From Roseibaca sp. Y0-43 (lineage in GTDB: Bacteria; Pseudomonadota; Alphaproteobacteria; Rhodobacterales; Rhodobacteraceae), in NCBI RefSeq assembly GCF_020667835.1, contig NZ_JAFMPR010000004.1, forward strand, positions 62,001 to 126,000: DNA of 64,000 nucleotides, read 5' to 3'. Both the position numbers and the translations under genes were made by a program. Of this stretch, positions 36,588 to 46,073 are shown piece by piece. Under the pieces are notes generated by a model, which worked only from the letters and a program-made list of their open reading frames with translations, did no database searches and was not told the origin of the DNA. Position 1 is the first letter of the stretch. The number at the start of each line of letters is the position of its first letter.

Positions 36588-37333
36588 CCGATCTGCGACA
36601 GGGCCGGGAAGGTTTCCAGAAGCCACCAGCTGAACCGGGTAAACGCGCCCGTGACCATGGCGATGCCGACAAGCAGCAGCAGACCGCCCATCACTTTCTC
36701 GATCACGCTCATATGCCGCTTGATGCGGTTCATCACGGTGATCGAGCGTTGCACGAAAATCGCGGCCAACAGGAAAGGCAGCCCCAGCCCCAGCGCATAG
36801 ACGCCCAGCATGACCGTGCCGCGCGTGGCGTCAGCTTCGGTTGCGGCCATGGACAGGATCGCGCCCAGAACCGGGCCGATGCAGGGCGTCCAGCCAAAGG
36901 CGAAGGCCAGCCCAAGGACATAGGCGCCAAAGGCTGACCCGCCTTGGTCGCCGGCATCTATCCGCGCCTCTCGCATCAGGAAGGGGATGCGGAACACGCC
37001 CAGAAAATGCAGGCCGAATATGATGACCACCGCGCCCGCGATCTGGCCGAACAATTCGGCATTGCGCAGGAACAGGTTGCCCATGGTGGACGCGGTGAAG
37101 CCCAGGATCAGGAACACCGTCGACAGGCCCATCACGAAGAACAACGCCGGCACGATGGTGCGGCGGCGCTGCGCACCCGATGTCATTTCCTGCATCGAGA
37201 CGCCACCCATATAGGCCAAATAGGGCGGCACGATGGGCAAGACGCAAGGCGACAGGAACGACAAAAGGCCGCCTGCAAAGGCGATCAGCAAAGCGGGCAG
37301 CAGGGCTGCGTCGAACAGGTCTATCCCGAACAT
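36584..37333 (-). CDS. ccdA: CcdA-type cytochrome c biogenesis thiol transporter
   Basis: This 249-residue membrane protein has six to seven hydrophobic segments. It carries the two redox cysteines in LSFLSPCVLPIVPPYLAYMGG and FGWTPCIGPVLGAIL, the hallmark of CcdA/DsbD-beta proteins. It passes electrons from cytosolic thioredoxin to periplasmic thiol-disulfide proteins that reduce apocytochrome c. Length and cysteine spacing match CcdA. It is convergent with the DUF1489 gene. Confidence 0.94.
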   Translation of the reverse strand: MFGIDLFDAALLPALLIAFAGGLLSFLSPCVLPIVPPYLAYMGGVSMQEMTSGAQRRRTIVPALFFVMGLSTVFLILGFTASTMGNLFLRNAELFGQIAGAVVIIFGLHFLGVFRIPFLMREARIDAGDQGGSAFGAYVLGLAFAFGWTPCIGPVLGAILSMAATEADATRGTVMLGVYALGLGLPFLLAAIFVQRSITVMNRIKRHMSVIEKVMGGLLLLVGIAMVTGAFTRFSWWLLETFPALSQIG

Positions 37334-37448
37334 GGGTCGCTTTCACTCACGGACGTATGGCTTTGGCATAAAGCATCGCGTGCCCAAGATCACCAGCCTG
37401 CGCCCTCACATTCCCGTGGACCGGGGCGAGGGCGCAAGCCGGTCGCTG

Positions 37449-40217
37449 TCAGCGCGACCACCATCCCCGGCGGCGTGGCTTTTCTGCGACCACGTCAGCG
37501 CTCTCGCTGTCAGCGGTTTCCGCCGCCTGTGGCTCTGCGATGGGTGTTTCCACGATGGCCGCTTCGGGCACCGTGGTTTCCACGATCTCTGGCTGCGGGG
37601 CAGGCTCTGGCGCGTCCTGCGGCGCGGCCTCTGCCGCAACCTTGGTTACCGGTGCATCTGACGTCGCGTCTGGTGCAGGCGTGGGTTCTGCGTCCGGTGC
37701 AGCGGTTTCAGACACGGCTGCCTCGTTGGCCGCAGGCTTGCGACGGCTGCGGCTGCGCCGCGCCGGCTTCTTGGCGGGGGCGTCCTCGGTAGCTGCGGTG
37801 TCGGATGCTGCCGCATCTGTCGGCTCTGCTGGTGTCGCGTCCGCGTCGTCTGCCGGAGAGGCGGCTTTTTTCGATCGCGAAGCCCGCTTGCGCTTGGGTT
37901 TCTCGGCCGGTGTTGCCTCGGCATCAGGCACGTCGGACCCGTTCGCATCATCCTCGGATGTGGCTGCGGAATCCGCTTCGGATTCCGCACCGGATTCCGA
38001 TTCGGAATCCGGGCCCGCGTCCTCTGACGTGGTCTCGCCATCCTTGCCGCCGCGCCGCCGCCGACGACGCCGGCGCTTCTTGCGCGGCTGCTCCTCGGTA
38101 TCGGTGCCCGTCTCTTCGACAGGGGCGTCGGCTTCTTCCGGCTCTTCCTCCAGCTCGGGCATGAGCTTCGCGTCCATCGACACCACCGCCGCTTGCGGGG
38201 TGGGCACGCGCGTTGCCGTTTTAAACTTCTCGACCGTGAAATCGGGGCTGACGAGCGAAGGATCAGCTTCCAGACGCACCGCCATGTTGAAGCGCGCCTC
38301 GATCATCGCCAGATGTTCGCGCTTGTAGTTGAACAGGAAATTCACCACGGCGGCAGGGGCGCGCACCAGCACTTCGCGCGATTTCCCGCGTGTGCCCTCT
38401 TCCTCGATCTGGCGCAGCACCGTCAGCGCCATGCTGTCATCCGAGCGGATCAGACCCGTGCCATGGCAATGCGGGCAGGGCTGCGTGGTCGCTTCCAGCA
38501 TCCCCGGACGCAGGCGCTGGCGGCTCATTTCCAGCAGACCAAAGCCCGAGATGCGGCCCACCTGAATGCGCGCGCGGTCGGATTTCAGCTTGTCTTTCAG
38601 CATCTTCTCGACAGCGGCGTTGTTCTTGCGCTCTTCCATGTCGATGAAGTCGATCACGATCAGCCCGGCCAGATCGCGCAGGCGCAACTGGCGGGCAATC
38701 TCTGCCGCGGCTTCAAGGTTGGTCTTGAGCGCGGTTTCCTCGATAGAGCCTTCGCGCGTGGCCCGGCCAGAGTTGATGTCGATGGCGACAAGCGCCTCGG
38801 TAATCCCGATCACGATATACCCGCCCGAGGGCAGTTGCACCGTGGGGTTGAACATCGCGGTCAGCGTGGTTTCAACTTGGTAGCGCGAGAAGAGCGGCAA
38901 GCCCTCGTCATAGAGCTTCACGTTCTTGGCGTGGGACGGCATGATCATCTTCATGAAGTCCTTGGCCACGCGATAGCCCGCCTCGCCCTCGACCAAGACC
39001 TCGTCGATGTCCTTGTTATACAGGTCGCGGATCGAGCGTTTGATGAGGTTGCCTTCCTCGTAGATCGGGGTCGGCGCGATGGATTTCAGCGTCAACTCGC
39101 GGATCTGCTCCCACAGCCGCAACAGGTATTCGTAATCGCGCTTGATCTCTGCCTTGGTGCGGTTCGCACCGGCGGTGCGAATAATCAGCCCCGCGCCTTC
39201 GGGCACGGTGATCTCGGACGCGATGGCCTTTAGTTTCTGGCGGTCGGTGGCGTTGGTGATCTTGCGGCTGATGCCACCGCCACGCGCGGTGTTCGGCATC
39301 AGCACGCAATAGCGACCCGCCAGCGACAGGTAGGTGGTCAGCGCGGCACCCTTGTTGCCGCGTTCTTCTTTCACCACCTGCACCAGCATGATCTGGCGCA
39401 CCTTGATGACTTCCTGGATCTTGTAGCGGCGCATCCGCGGCTTCTGGCGCGGGCGCGCCTCTTCCATCGGGTCGCCTTCAGAGACGGCCTCGATACGGTC
39501 GTCGATCTCGGTCGCGTGTTCGGCGGCGACATAGGTTTCTTCTTCGCCGGATGCGTCGGTATCCTGCACGGCGGGCGTTGCGTCGTCGTTGGCATCGTCT
39601 AGCGAAGCTTTTTCCGCTGCGGCGTCATCAGCTGAGGAGGCCGTTTCGTCAGGTGCCTCGGCGGCATCGGTGTTGCCTTCGTCGGCACTGACCTGATCCG
39701 CGTCCGAAACTTGCTCAGACGTCGCACCCTCTGCGGGTTCCGACACCCGCTCGTCGCCGTCGCCCAACGGCTCGACAATGTCCATGCCGGACACGGATGC
39801 GGTCTGGACCTGGTCCTCGGCCTCTACGGTTTCGGCCTTGCTGGACGACCGGCGCCGATTGCTGGACCGGCGCGGCTTGCGCGCGGGTTTCTCGGCCTTG
39901 GGTGCGTCGTCCTCGTCACCGTCGCCGGCCAGCGCACGCTCTTCTTCCAGAAGCGCCGCGCGGTCTGCCGCCGGGATCTGGTAGTAATCCGGGTGGATTT
40001 CGTTGAAGGCAAGGAAACCGTGACGGTTGCCGCCATAATCGACGAAGGCCGCCTGAAGCGACGGTTCGACCCGTGTGACCTTTGCGAGGTAGATATTGCC
40101 GGCTAGCTGACGGCGGCTTGCAGTTTCAAAGTCGAATTCCTCGACCTTGTTTCCGTCCACCACCACGACGCGGGTTTCCTCCGCGTGGGTGGCATCGATG
40201 AGCATTTTCTGTGCCAT
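37449..40217 (-). CDS. rne: Ribonuclease E/G
   Basis: This 922-residue endoribonuclease processes rRNA and tRNA and starts mRNA decay. The N-terminus MAQKMLIDATHAEETRVVVV leads into an S1 domain that is split by a large acidic, Ser/Ala/Glu-rich insertion (about residues 80-260). The catalytic Asp residues are in LVAIDINSG and IVIDFIDMEE, and the Zn-link is CPHCHGTG. The C-terminal about 270 residues are disordered, with an Arg-rich block (KKRRRRRRRRGGK) for RNA contact and an Ala/Pro/Glu-rich tail ending RRGWWSR. The ATG at 40217 is preceded by a GGAA element. Confidence 0.96.
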   Translation of the reverse strand: MAQKMLIDATHAEETRVVVVDGNKVEEFDFETASRRQLAGNIYLAKVTRVEPSLQAAFVDYGGNRHGFLAFNEIHPDYYQIPAADRAALLEEERALAGDGDEDDAPKAEKPARKPRRSSNRRRSSSKAETVEAEDQVQTASVSGMDIVEPLGDGDERVSEPAEGATSEQVSDADQVSADEGNTDAAEAPDETASSADDAAAEKASLDDANDDATPAVQDTDASGEEETYVAAEHATEIDDRIEAVSEGDPMEEARPRQKPRMRRYKIQEVIKVRQIMLVQVVKEERGNKGAALTTYLSLAGRYCVLMPNTARGGGISRKITNATDRQKLKAIASEITVPEGAGLIIRTAGANRTKAEIKRDYEYLLRLWEQIRELTLKSIAPTPIYEEGNLIKRSIRDLYNKDIDEVLVEGEAGYRVAKDFMKMIMPSHAKNVKLYDEGLPLFSRYQVETTLTAMFNPTVQLPSGGYIVIGITEALVAIDINSGRATREGSIEETALKTNLEAAAEIARQLRLRDLAGLIVIDFIDMEERKNNAAVEKMLKDKLKSDRARIQVGRISGFGLLEMSRQRLRPGMLEATTQPCPHCHGTGLIRSDDSMALTVLRQIEEEGTRGKSREVLVRAPAAVVNFLFNYKREHLAMIEARFNMAVRLEADPSLVSPDFTVEKFKTATRVPTPQAAVVSMDAKLMPELEEEPEEADAPVEETGTDTEEQPRKKRRRRRRRRGGKDGETTSEDAGPDSESESGAESEADSAATSEDDANGSDVPDAEATPAEKPKRKRASRSKKAASPADDADATPAEPTDAAASDTAATEDAPAKKPARRSRSRRKPAANEAAVSETAAPDAEPTPAPDATSDAPVTKVAAEAAPQDAPEPAPQPEIVETTVPEAAIVETPIAEPQAAETADSESADVVAEKPRRRGWWSR

Positions 40218-40657
40218 GAAGTTCCGTTGCATCCGGGCCCATGCAAATCGGGCCGCGCGGGCCATTGGCCGGGCGGTGCGCTTGACAGGGGCGGATGGCT
40301 TGTCTGAGCGATGCACAGGGCCGGTGCGGCGCATTGGTCTATCAACAACGCGGCAGGTGCCCTGCTGCGGGATAGGTTCATGATGCGCCTCGGTCCGGTC
40401 ATCGCGGTTCCAAAAATGCCACGCGAAGGTGGCTGTTCAGTTCAAGCCCGGCATTTGTGAAAATGACATGGGCTGTAAAAGCCTTGCGGCCTATCCATCT
40501 GCCAAGACGAGGCGGCGAAACTGCCGGTCCTTGCCGCCAAGGCAGCGAAATCTGTCGGGGTTTGCAGTCGATATGCAGACCGTAACCCCGTTAGCATATC
40601 TATGATCCACCGGAAAATACAATGCTTATTCCGTCCGGCGTGCGAATTGACGGCATT
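40218..40657. other. 440-bp intergenic region upstream of rne (candidate long 5' leader)
   Basis: No credible gene is seen on either strand between rne and dctD. It must hold the rne promoter. RNase E genes in other bacteria have long 5' untranslated regions through which the enzyme represses its own synthesis, so an autoregulatory leader is a reasonable inference. The stretch near 40560-40625 is AT-richer (TTAGCATATCTATGATCC) and could contain the promoter. No clear terminator for dctD was found. Confidence 0.4.
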
Positions 40658-41992
40658 TCACACGTAATCAGAGCGCACCAGCCCGTATTTGGCCATCTTT
40701 TCGTTCAGTGTTCGGCGCGGCAGGCGCAATTCCTCCATCACCGCGGTGATAGAGCCCTTGTGCCGGCGCATGGTGTTGTCGATGAGGATGCGCTCGAACG
40801 CTTCGACATGTTCTTTCAGAGGCTTGCCCTCGGTCGTCATGGCCTCGCCCGAGGCCTCGTTATCGGCCATGATAAGCGACATGAGCGCCCCATCCTCGCG
40901 GCGGCTTTGCAAAACGCAGCGCTCTGCGATGGTGACAAGCTGGCGGACATTGCCGGGCCATGGCGCTTGCAGAAGCTGCGCGGCCTCTGGCATCGAGACC
41001 TCGGGCACGGCGCAGCCGTAATCCTCTGCGAACTGACCAAGGTATTCGTTGAAAAGCGCGAGAATGTCTTCCTCGCGGGCGCGCAGGGGCGGCAGCACGA
41101 TCTGATGCGCGCCAAGGCGGAAGAACAGGTCCGGGCGCAGCGCGTCTTCCAGCGTCTGGTCCTGCTTATGCGCGTTACAAACCGCGATGATCCGGGTTTC
41201 GGGTGGCGTGCCTTGTGCGTTGATGAAGGCCAGAAGCCGGGCTTGCACGGCTTCGGACAGTGCCTCGACATCTTCCAGCACCAAGGTTCCGCCGCGTGCC
41301 TGATCGGTCAGCGGACGTTCGGCGCTGTCGGCGGGCGAGGGGCCGAAGAGGCGGGAAATCAGCTCTGCCTCGTCCAGCCCTGCGCAATTGACAGAGACCA
41401 GCTTGCGGCCCGCGCGGCTGCTGACCGCGTGCAGCGCATGGGCGACAAGGGTCTTGCCGGTGCCGGTTTCACCGTCGATCAGCACATGCCCGTCGGCTTG
41501 GCCAATATCCAGAATATCCTCGCGCAGGCGCTGCATCACGGCCGATTCGCCGATCAGGCGGCGCATCATTGTCGCGCCATCGGCCAGTTCGGTGCGCAGC
41601 GCGCGCGCTTCCATGGCCTGCGCGCGTGCCTTCGCGGCGCGTTCCGCCAGCGCCATCATCTTTTCGGGGTCGAAGGGCTTTTCCAGGAAGTCGAACGCGC
41701 CCAAGCGCATGGCTTCGACCGCCATGGGCACGTCGCCATGTCCGGTAATCAGGATCACCGGGATCGTGCTGTCCAGCGCATTCAGCCGTTTCAGCAAGCC
41801 CATTCCGTCCAGACCCGGCATCCGTATATCGGTGATGACCACGCCCGGAAAATCGCTGCCGATGGCGGCGATGGCGTCCATCCCGTCGCTGTAGGTTTCG
41901 GTCGTAAACCCCGACAGCGCCAGCCATTGGCTGATGGATTGGCGCATATCCTGTTCATCATCGACAATGGCGACATGCATGGCGCGGCTCAT
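40658..41992 (-). CDS. dctD: DctD-like response regulator lacking the sigma-54 GAFTGA loop
   Basis: This 444-residue protein has a receiver domain (phospho-acceptor Asp55 in VVITDIRMPG), an AAA+ domain with Walker A DGETGTGKT at 173-181, and a Fis-type C-terminal helix-turn-helix (GSITAVMEELRLPRRTLNEK). It pairs with the DctB-like kinase 85 nt upstream. The L1 loop that contacts sigma-54 is missing: after ELISRLFG (210-217) the sequence goes directly to PSPADSAERPLTDQARGGTL. The Walker B acidic pair reads ED instead of DE (LVLED). It therefore may not work as a sigma-54 activator. C4-dicarboxylate control is inferred from the domain family. Confidence 0.85.
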   Translation of the reverse strand: MSRAMHVAIVDDEQDMRQSISQWLALSGFTTETYSDGMDAIAAIGSDFPGVVITDIRMPGLDGMGLLKRLNALDSTIPVILITGHGDVPMAVEAMRLGAFDFLEKPFDPEKMMALAERAAKARAQAMEARALRTELADGATMMRRLIGESAVMQRLREDILDIGQADGHVLIDGETGTGKTLVAHALHAVSSRAGRKLVSVNCAGLDEAELISRLFGPSPADSAERPLTDQARGGTLVLEDVEALSEAVQARLLAFINAQGTPPETRIIAVCNAHKQDQTLEDALRPDLFFRLGAHQIVLPPLRAREEDILALFNEYLGQFAEDYGCAVPEVSMPEAAQLLQAPWPGNVRQLVTIAERCVLQSRREDGALMSLIMADNEASGEAMTTEGKPLKEHVEAFERILIDNTMRRHKGSITAVMEELRLPRRTLNEKMAKYGLVRSDYV

Positions 41993-42077
41993 GGGCGGTG
42001 TCCTTCTGATAGCGGCGGCCAGATGGCCGGGAAGCCCGGCAAAGGGCAAATCACGTCAGACCACATTCGCGTGACGA

Positions 42078-43841
42078 TCATGGCGTCTTGTCCTCGGGGG
42101 CGATGTAGCGGGGGAACTCGGCTTCGAACACCGCGCCACCGTCGCCGGGGTTCATGGCGGTCAGGCGCCCGCCGTGATCTTGCACAATGCCCGATGAAAT
42201 GGCCAGCCCAAGCCCCACACCCTGCCCGGCGGGCTTGGTGGTGTAGAACGGTTCAAACAGGCTGTCGATGTCGGCAATCCCCGCACCATTGTCGCGGATG
42301 GTCAGCTTGGCGGTTTCGCCCTGGCTGAGGATGATGTCGATCTGCGGCGCATTGATGCCGCGCGTGGCATCGACCGCGTTGCGCACAAGGTTGACGATCA
42401 CCTGCTCTACCCGAACGCTGTCGCCCATGATCATGACCGGATCGGGCGGCACGGTGCGCACCAACAGCACGCGGCTGTCGCGCAGCAGGGGTTCGGTCAT
42501 GGTCAGCGCATCTGCCACGCAGGTGCGCAGGTCGATGGGGGCAAAGGCCTCTCCGCCCTTGCGGGCAAAGGATTTCAGCGTGCGCGCAATAGCCCCCATG
42601 CGGTCGATCAGGTCGTCGATGCGCTGGAAAGAGGCCAGCGCTTCCTCGGTGCGCTTGCGCTTCAGCAGCAGGCGGGCACCGGCCAGGTAGGTTTTCATCG
42701 CGGCAAGGGGCTGGTTCAGCTCATGGCTGACAGAGGCCGACATTTCGCCAAGGCTGGCCAGTTTCGACGATTGCGCAAGTGTCTGCTCGGCCACGGCCAG
42801 ATCCTTTTGCATCCGCACCCGTGCCGCGATTTCGCGCTGCAAACGGGCATTGAGCGCGCGCAATTCTTCCGATTCGCGCAGGAACACGGCCGATTGCGTA
42901 TAGGCGCGGCGGCTGAGGATATAGAAGGTCAGCGCCAATAGCAGCGCGAAGCCGGTCAGCACCAGCGCCAGCGCCGCGTTCACCTGCTCGCGCACCGAAT
43001 CGTAGCGCGTGAAGCTGACGATGCGCCAGCCCCGGAACGGCACGCGCACTTCGGAGCGCAGCACCGCTTCGCCGCGCAGAAACGCGTCGGGGGCGGGTTG
43101 GGTCCAGTCTGTGGTTGCACGGAAGGCGCGGGCGATGGCCGACGGGGCGTCGCGGATGGCCAGCGCTTCCTCCAGGCTGCGCCCGCGCCAGCGCGGCTCT
43201 GTCGCCAGCACGATCCGGCCAGAGGATTCGACCAGCGCCACCGCATCGGCGAACCCGGCCCAGCTGCGTTCGAACTTGGACAGATCGGCCGAGACGACCA
43301 CCACGCCCAGCACATCGCGCCCGTCGCGCACGGCCCGCGAGAAGGTGAAGCTGAAGGCACCGCTGTCCAGCTCTTGTGTCTGGAACACCGTGTCGGGCGT
43401 GCGCCGTGCATCGACAAAAGCCGCGTCATTGGCGCGCATCGTGCCCAAGATATTGCGATCCGTTGCGCCGACCGTGCGGCCGCTGGCATCCAGCAATTCG
43501 ATGGAAGCCGCGCCTATTTCGTTTTGCAGGTCGATCAGGCGTTGCGAGATGGTGGCGAAATTCATGTCGCGCAGCGCCGTCGCGATCACCGGGTCGCGCG
43601 CCAGCAGCAGCGGCACGACAGAGTTGCGCTGCAATTCCGACTGGATATTCCCGGAATACAGCACCAGCCGCAATTCGGCGCGGTTGCGGGTGCTTTCGGT
43701 AAAGTTCTGCGACAGCCAGCCGTTCAGAAACCACGTGCTGACGGCTGTGATGACCAGCAACCCAAGCACCGCCGCCCGCCCCCAGAGCGGTATGCCAAGA
43801 ATGCTGGTGCGGCGGTTGTCCAGATCGGGCGGGCTAATCAT
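42078..43841 (-). CDS. dctB: DctB-like sensor histidine kinase
   Basis: This 587-residue membrane kinase has an N-terminal transmembrane helix (GRAAVLGLLVITAVSTWFLNG), a periplasmic double-PAS-type sensor domain (about 45-290), and a second helix (ALALVLTGFALLLALTFYIL). A coiled coil, the H-box SASVSHELNQPLAAMKTYLAG and an ATPase domain with NLVRNAVDATRG and AGQGVGLGLAIS follow. The layout equals DctB, the sensor for succinate, fumarate and malate. The ATG at 43841 is chosen. A TTG at 43877 is possible. No dicarboxylate transporter gene is adjacent. Confidence 0.87.
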   Translation of the reverse strand: MISPPDLDNRRTSILGIPLWGRAAVLGLLVITAVSTWFLNGWLSQNFTESTRNRAELRLVLYSGNIQSELQRNSVVPLLLARDPVIATALRDMNFATISQRLIDLQNEIGAASIELLDASGRTVGATDRNILGTMRANDAAFVDARRTPDTVFQTQELDSGAFSFTFSRAVRDGRDVLGVVVVSADLSKFERSWAGFADAVALVESSGRIVLATEPRWRGRSLEEALAIRDAPSAIARAFRATTDWTQPAPDAFLRGEAVLRSEVRVPFRGWRIVSFTRYDSVREQVNAALALVLTGFALLLALTFYILSRRAYTQSAVFLRESEELRALNARLQREIAARVRMQKDLAVAEQTLAQSSKLASLGEMSASVSHELNQPLAAMKTYLAGARLLLKRKRTEEALASFQRIDDLIDRMGAIARTLKSFARKGGEAFAPIDLRTCVADALTMTEPLLRDSRVLLVRTVPPDPVMIMGDSVRVEQVIVNLVRNAVDATRGINAPQIDIILSQGETAKLTIRDNGAGIADIDSLFEPFYTTKPAGQGVGLGLAISSGIVQDHGGRLTAMNPGDGGAVFEAEFPRYIAPEDKTP

Positions 43842-43888
43842 GGGCCCAACGATATGGCGATTGCGAAAAGCGCTCAAGCGAGGCGTTT

Positions 43889-44557
43889 TCAGCCGGGCAC
43901 GAAAGCGCCGATCAGCCCGGCAAACAGCGCGCGACCATCGGCGCTGCCATGCGCCGCTTCCATCGCGCGTTCGGGGTGGGGCATCATGCCCAGAACACGG
44001 CGGTTTTCCGACAGGATCCCGGCGATGTCCCCGTCAGAGCCGTTGGGGTTCTCGGCATAGGTAAAGGCCACGCGCCCCTCGCCTTGCAGGCGGGCGACGG
44101 TTTCGGCATCGGCGGTGAAATTGCCGTCATGATGCGCAATCGGGATGCGGATTTGCGCGCCTTGCGCATAGCCAGAAGTAAAGGCGCTGTCGGTCGTGGC
44201 CACGTTCAGCGTGACCGGCTTGCACAGGAATTTCAGACCCGCATTGCGCAACAGCGCGCCCGGCAGAAGCCCCATTTCCAGCAGAACCTGGAACCCGTTG
44301 CAAATGCCCAGCACATAGCCGCCCGCCTTGGCATGGGCCGCGATCGCGGTGCCGATGGGCGAGCGTGCGGCGATTGCGCCGCAGCGCAGGTAGTCGCCAT
44401 AGGAAAACCCGCCGGGCAGGCCCACGACATCGGTGCCCGCGGGCAAGACGGTGTCCTTGTGCCAGACGCGCACGACCTTTGCCCCGGCCTGTTCAAAGGC
44501 CACGGCCAGATCGCGGTCGCAATTCGACCCCGGAAAGGTGATGATGGCGGCTTTCAT
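43889..44557 (-). CDS. purQ: Phosphoribosylformylglycinamidine synthase subunit PurQ (glutaminase)
   Basis: This 222-residue class I glutamine amidotransferase supplies ammonia to PurL in purine synthesis. The nucleophile Cys lies in [18 protein letters not shown] and the His/Glu pair in [15 protein letters not shown]. The N-terminal [16 protein letters not shown] is canonical. It begins 3 nt after purS, so PurS and PurQ are probably made together. purL is not in the window. Confidence 0.97.
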   Translation of the reverse strand: MKAAIITFPGSNCDRDLAVAFEQAGAKVVRVWHKDTVLPAGTDVVGLPGGFSYGDYLRCGAIAARSPIGTAIAAHAKAGGYVLGICNGFQVLLEMGLLPGALLRNAGLKFLCKPVTLNVATTDSAFTSGYAQGAQIRIPIAHHDGNFTADAETVARLQGEGRVAFTYAENPNGSDGDIAGILSENRRVLGMMPHPERAMEAAHGSADGRALFAGLIGAFVPG

Positions 44558-44560
44558 GGC

Positions 44561-44806
44561 TTACCCTTCCAGCGGTTCCAGCGCGTAGCTTTCGATGACG
44601 GTGTTCGCCAGCAGCTTTTCACACATGGCGCGGGCCTGCTCTTCGGCGCGGGCCGGGTCTGTTTCGGCCAAATCCAGCTCGATCAACTTGCCTTGGCGCA
44701 CTTTGTTGACCCCTTCAAACCCGAGCGAGCCAAGCGCGTGGCGCACGGCCTCGCCCTGCGGGTCCAGAACACCGGGTTTCAGGGTGACGATGACACGCAT
44801 TTTCAT
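44561..44806 (-). CDS. purS: Phosphoribosylformylglycinamidine synthase subunit PurS
   Basis: This 81-residue protein (MRVIVTLKPGVLDPQGEAVRHAL, then IELDLAETDPARAEEQARAMCEKLLANTVIE) is the small bridging subunit of the PurLQS complex, which makes FGAM. Two start codons two residues apart (44806 and 44800) are both possible. It lies 15 nt after purC and 3 nt before purQ. Confidence 0.95.
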   Translation of the reverse strand: MKMRVIVTLKPGVLDPQGEAVRHALGSLGFEGVNKVRQGKLIELDLAETDPARAEEQARAMCEKLLANTVIESYALEPLEG

Positions 44807-44821
44807 GGAACAAACTACCTT

Positions 44822-45583
44822 TTAATTCATCAACTTGGGTTTGGTGATTGGGGTCGCGTTGCGGGGCATGACGCCAAGGCGGCGCGCAACCTCGGAATAC
44901 GCATCGGTCAGGCTGCCAAGGTCGCGGCGGAACACGTCCTTGTCCAGCTTCTGGCCGGTCTTGTTGTCCCACAGGCGGCACGAATCGGGGCTGATTTCAT
45001 CGGCGATGACCAGGCGCTGCATGTCGCCTTCGAACTGGCGGCCGATCTCTATCTTGAAATCCACCAGCGTGATGCCGACGGCCAGCATGATGCCCGACAG
45101 GAAATCATTCACCCGCACGGCTAGCGCGACCATGTCGTCCAGGTCCTGATGGCTGGCCCAGTTGAATGCAAGGATCTGGTCTTCGCTGACCAGCGGATCG
45201 CCCAGCTTGTCGTCCTTGTAATAGAATTCGATGATCGGGCGGGGCAGGCGGGTGCCTTCCTCGATCCCCAAACGCTTCGACATGGACCCGGCAGCAATGT
45301 TGCGGATCACCACTTCCAGCGGGATGATTTCCACGGCGCGGATCAACTGCTCGCGCATGTTGATGCGCTTGATGAAATGCGTGGGCACACCGATCTGGTT
45401 CAGCCCGGTCATGAAGAACTCGGACAGCATGTTGTTCAGCACGCCCTTGCCCTCGATCACGTCGCGCTTTTCGGCGTTGAAGGCGGTGGCGTCGTCCTTG
45501 AAATACTGCACCAGCGTGCCCGGTTCCGGGCCTTCATAGAGAATCTTGGCTTTGCCTTCGTAGACCTTGTTGCGGCGTGCCAT
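44822..45583 (-). CDS. purC: Phosphoribosylaminoimidazole-succinocarboxamide synthase
   Basis: This 253-residue SAICAR synthetase ligates aspartate to CAIR using ATP. Visible family features are [15 protein letters not shown], the [14 protein letters not shown] segment, [12 protein letters not shown] and [10 protein letters not shown] with [12 protein letters not shown]. The ATG at 45583 is preceded by GGAG at 8 nt. An ATG two codons upstream would lie too close to it. It is the first gene of purC-purS-purQ. Confidence 0.97.
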   Translation of the reverse strand: MARRNKVYEGKAKILYEGPEPGTLVQYFKDDATAFNAEKRDVIEGKGVLNNMLSEFFMTGLNQIGVPTHFIKRINMREQLIRAVEIIPLEVVIRNIAAGSMSKRLGIEEGTRLPRPIIEFYYKDDKLGDPLVSEDQILAFNWASHQDLDDMVALAVRVNDFLSGIMLAVGITLVDFKIEIGRQFEGDMQRLVIADEISPDSCRLWDNKTGQKLDKDVFRRDLGSLTDAYSEVARRLGVMPRNATPITKPKLMN

Positions 45584-45761
45584 GGGCATTCTCCAAATAC
45601 GGGCAGCACCGCGCGATGCGGTGTTTCTGGCGTGCCTATACTCCAGCCCGGTCGCGCTCGCAAGCAAAGCCGTGCGCCTGTTTGCCCCGGTTTGACCTTG
45701 CAGCGTTGCGCCCTAGGGGGCATATGGTATCCAACGCCACACAAACCGACGAGGACCAGCC

Positions 45762-46073
45762 ATGTCCACCTTCAACGACCGCGAGCGCGCATTCGAAAAC
45801 AAATTCGCCCATGACGCGGAAATGCAGTTCAAGGCTTTCGCGCGCCGCAACAAGAAGCTGGGCCTTTGGGCGGCAGACCTGCTGGGAAAGACCGGCGCGG
45901 ATGCGGAAAGCTACGCGATGGAAGTGATCCGCTCGGATTTCGAGGAAGAGGGCCACGAGGACGTGTTCCGCAAGGTCGCCGCCGATCTGGACGGCAAAGC
46001 CGACGAAGCGACGATCCGCGCGAAGATGGCCGAATTGCTGACCGAGGCCAAGGCAGAGCTGGCCGAGGGCTAA
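45762..46073 (+). CDS. F1-ATPase inhibitory zeta subunit (DUF1476)
   Basis: This 103-residue protein begins MSTFNDRERAFENKFAHDAEM and continues LGLWAADLLGKTGADAESYAMEVI. This matches the DUF1476 family, identified in Paracoccus and relatives as the zeta subunit that blocks ATP hydrolysis by F1FO-ATP synthase. In the family the disordered N-terminal segment enters the F1 catalytic interface, and the rest is a four-helix bundle. A GAGGA precedes the start. No ATP synthase genes are nearby. Confidence 0.9.
   Translation: MSTFNDRERAFENKFAHDAEMQFKAFARRNKKLGLWAADLLGKTGADAESYAMEVIRSDFEEEGHEDVFRKVAADLDGKADEATIRAKMAELLTEAKAELAEG

Noticed and set aside
38193-39233. Plus-strand open frame of about 346 codons within rne
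   Set aside because: It is antisense to the conserved catalytic core of RNase E.
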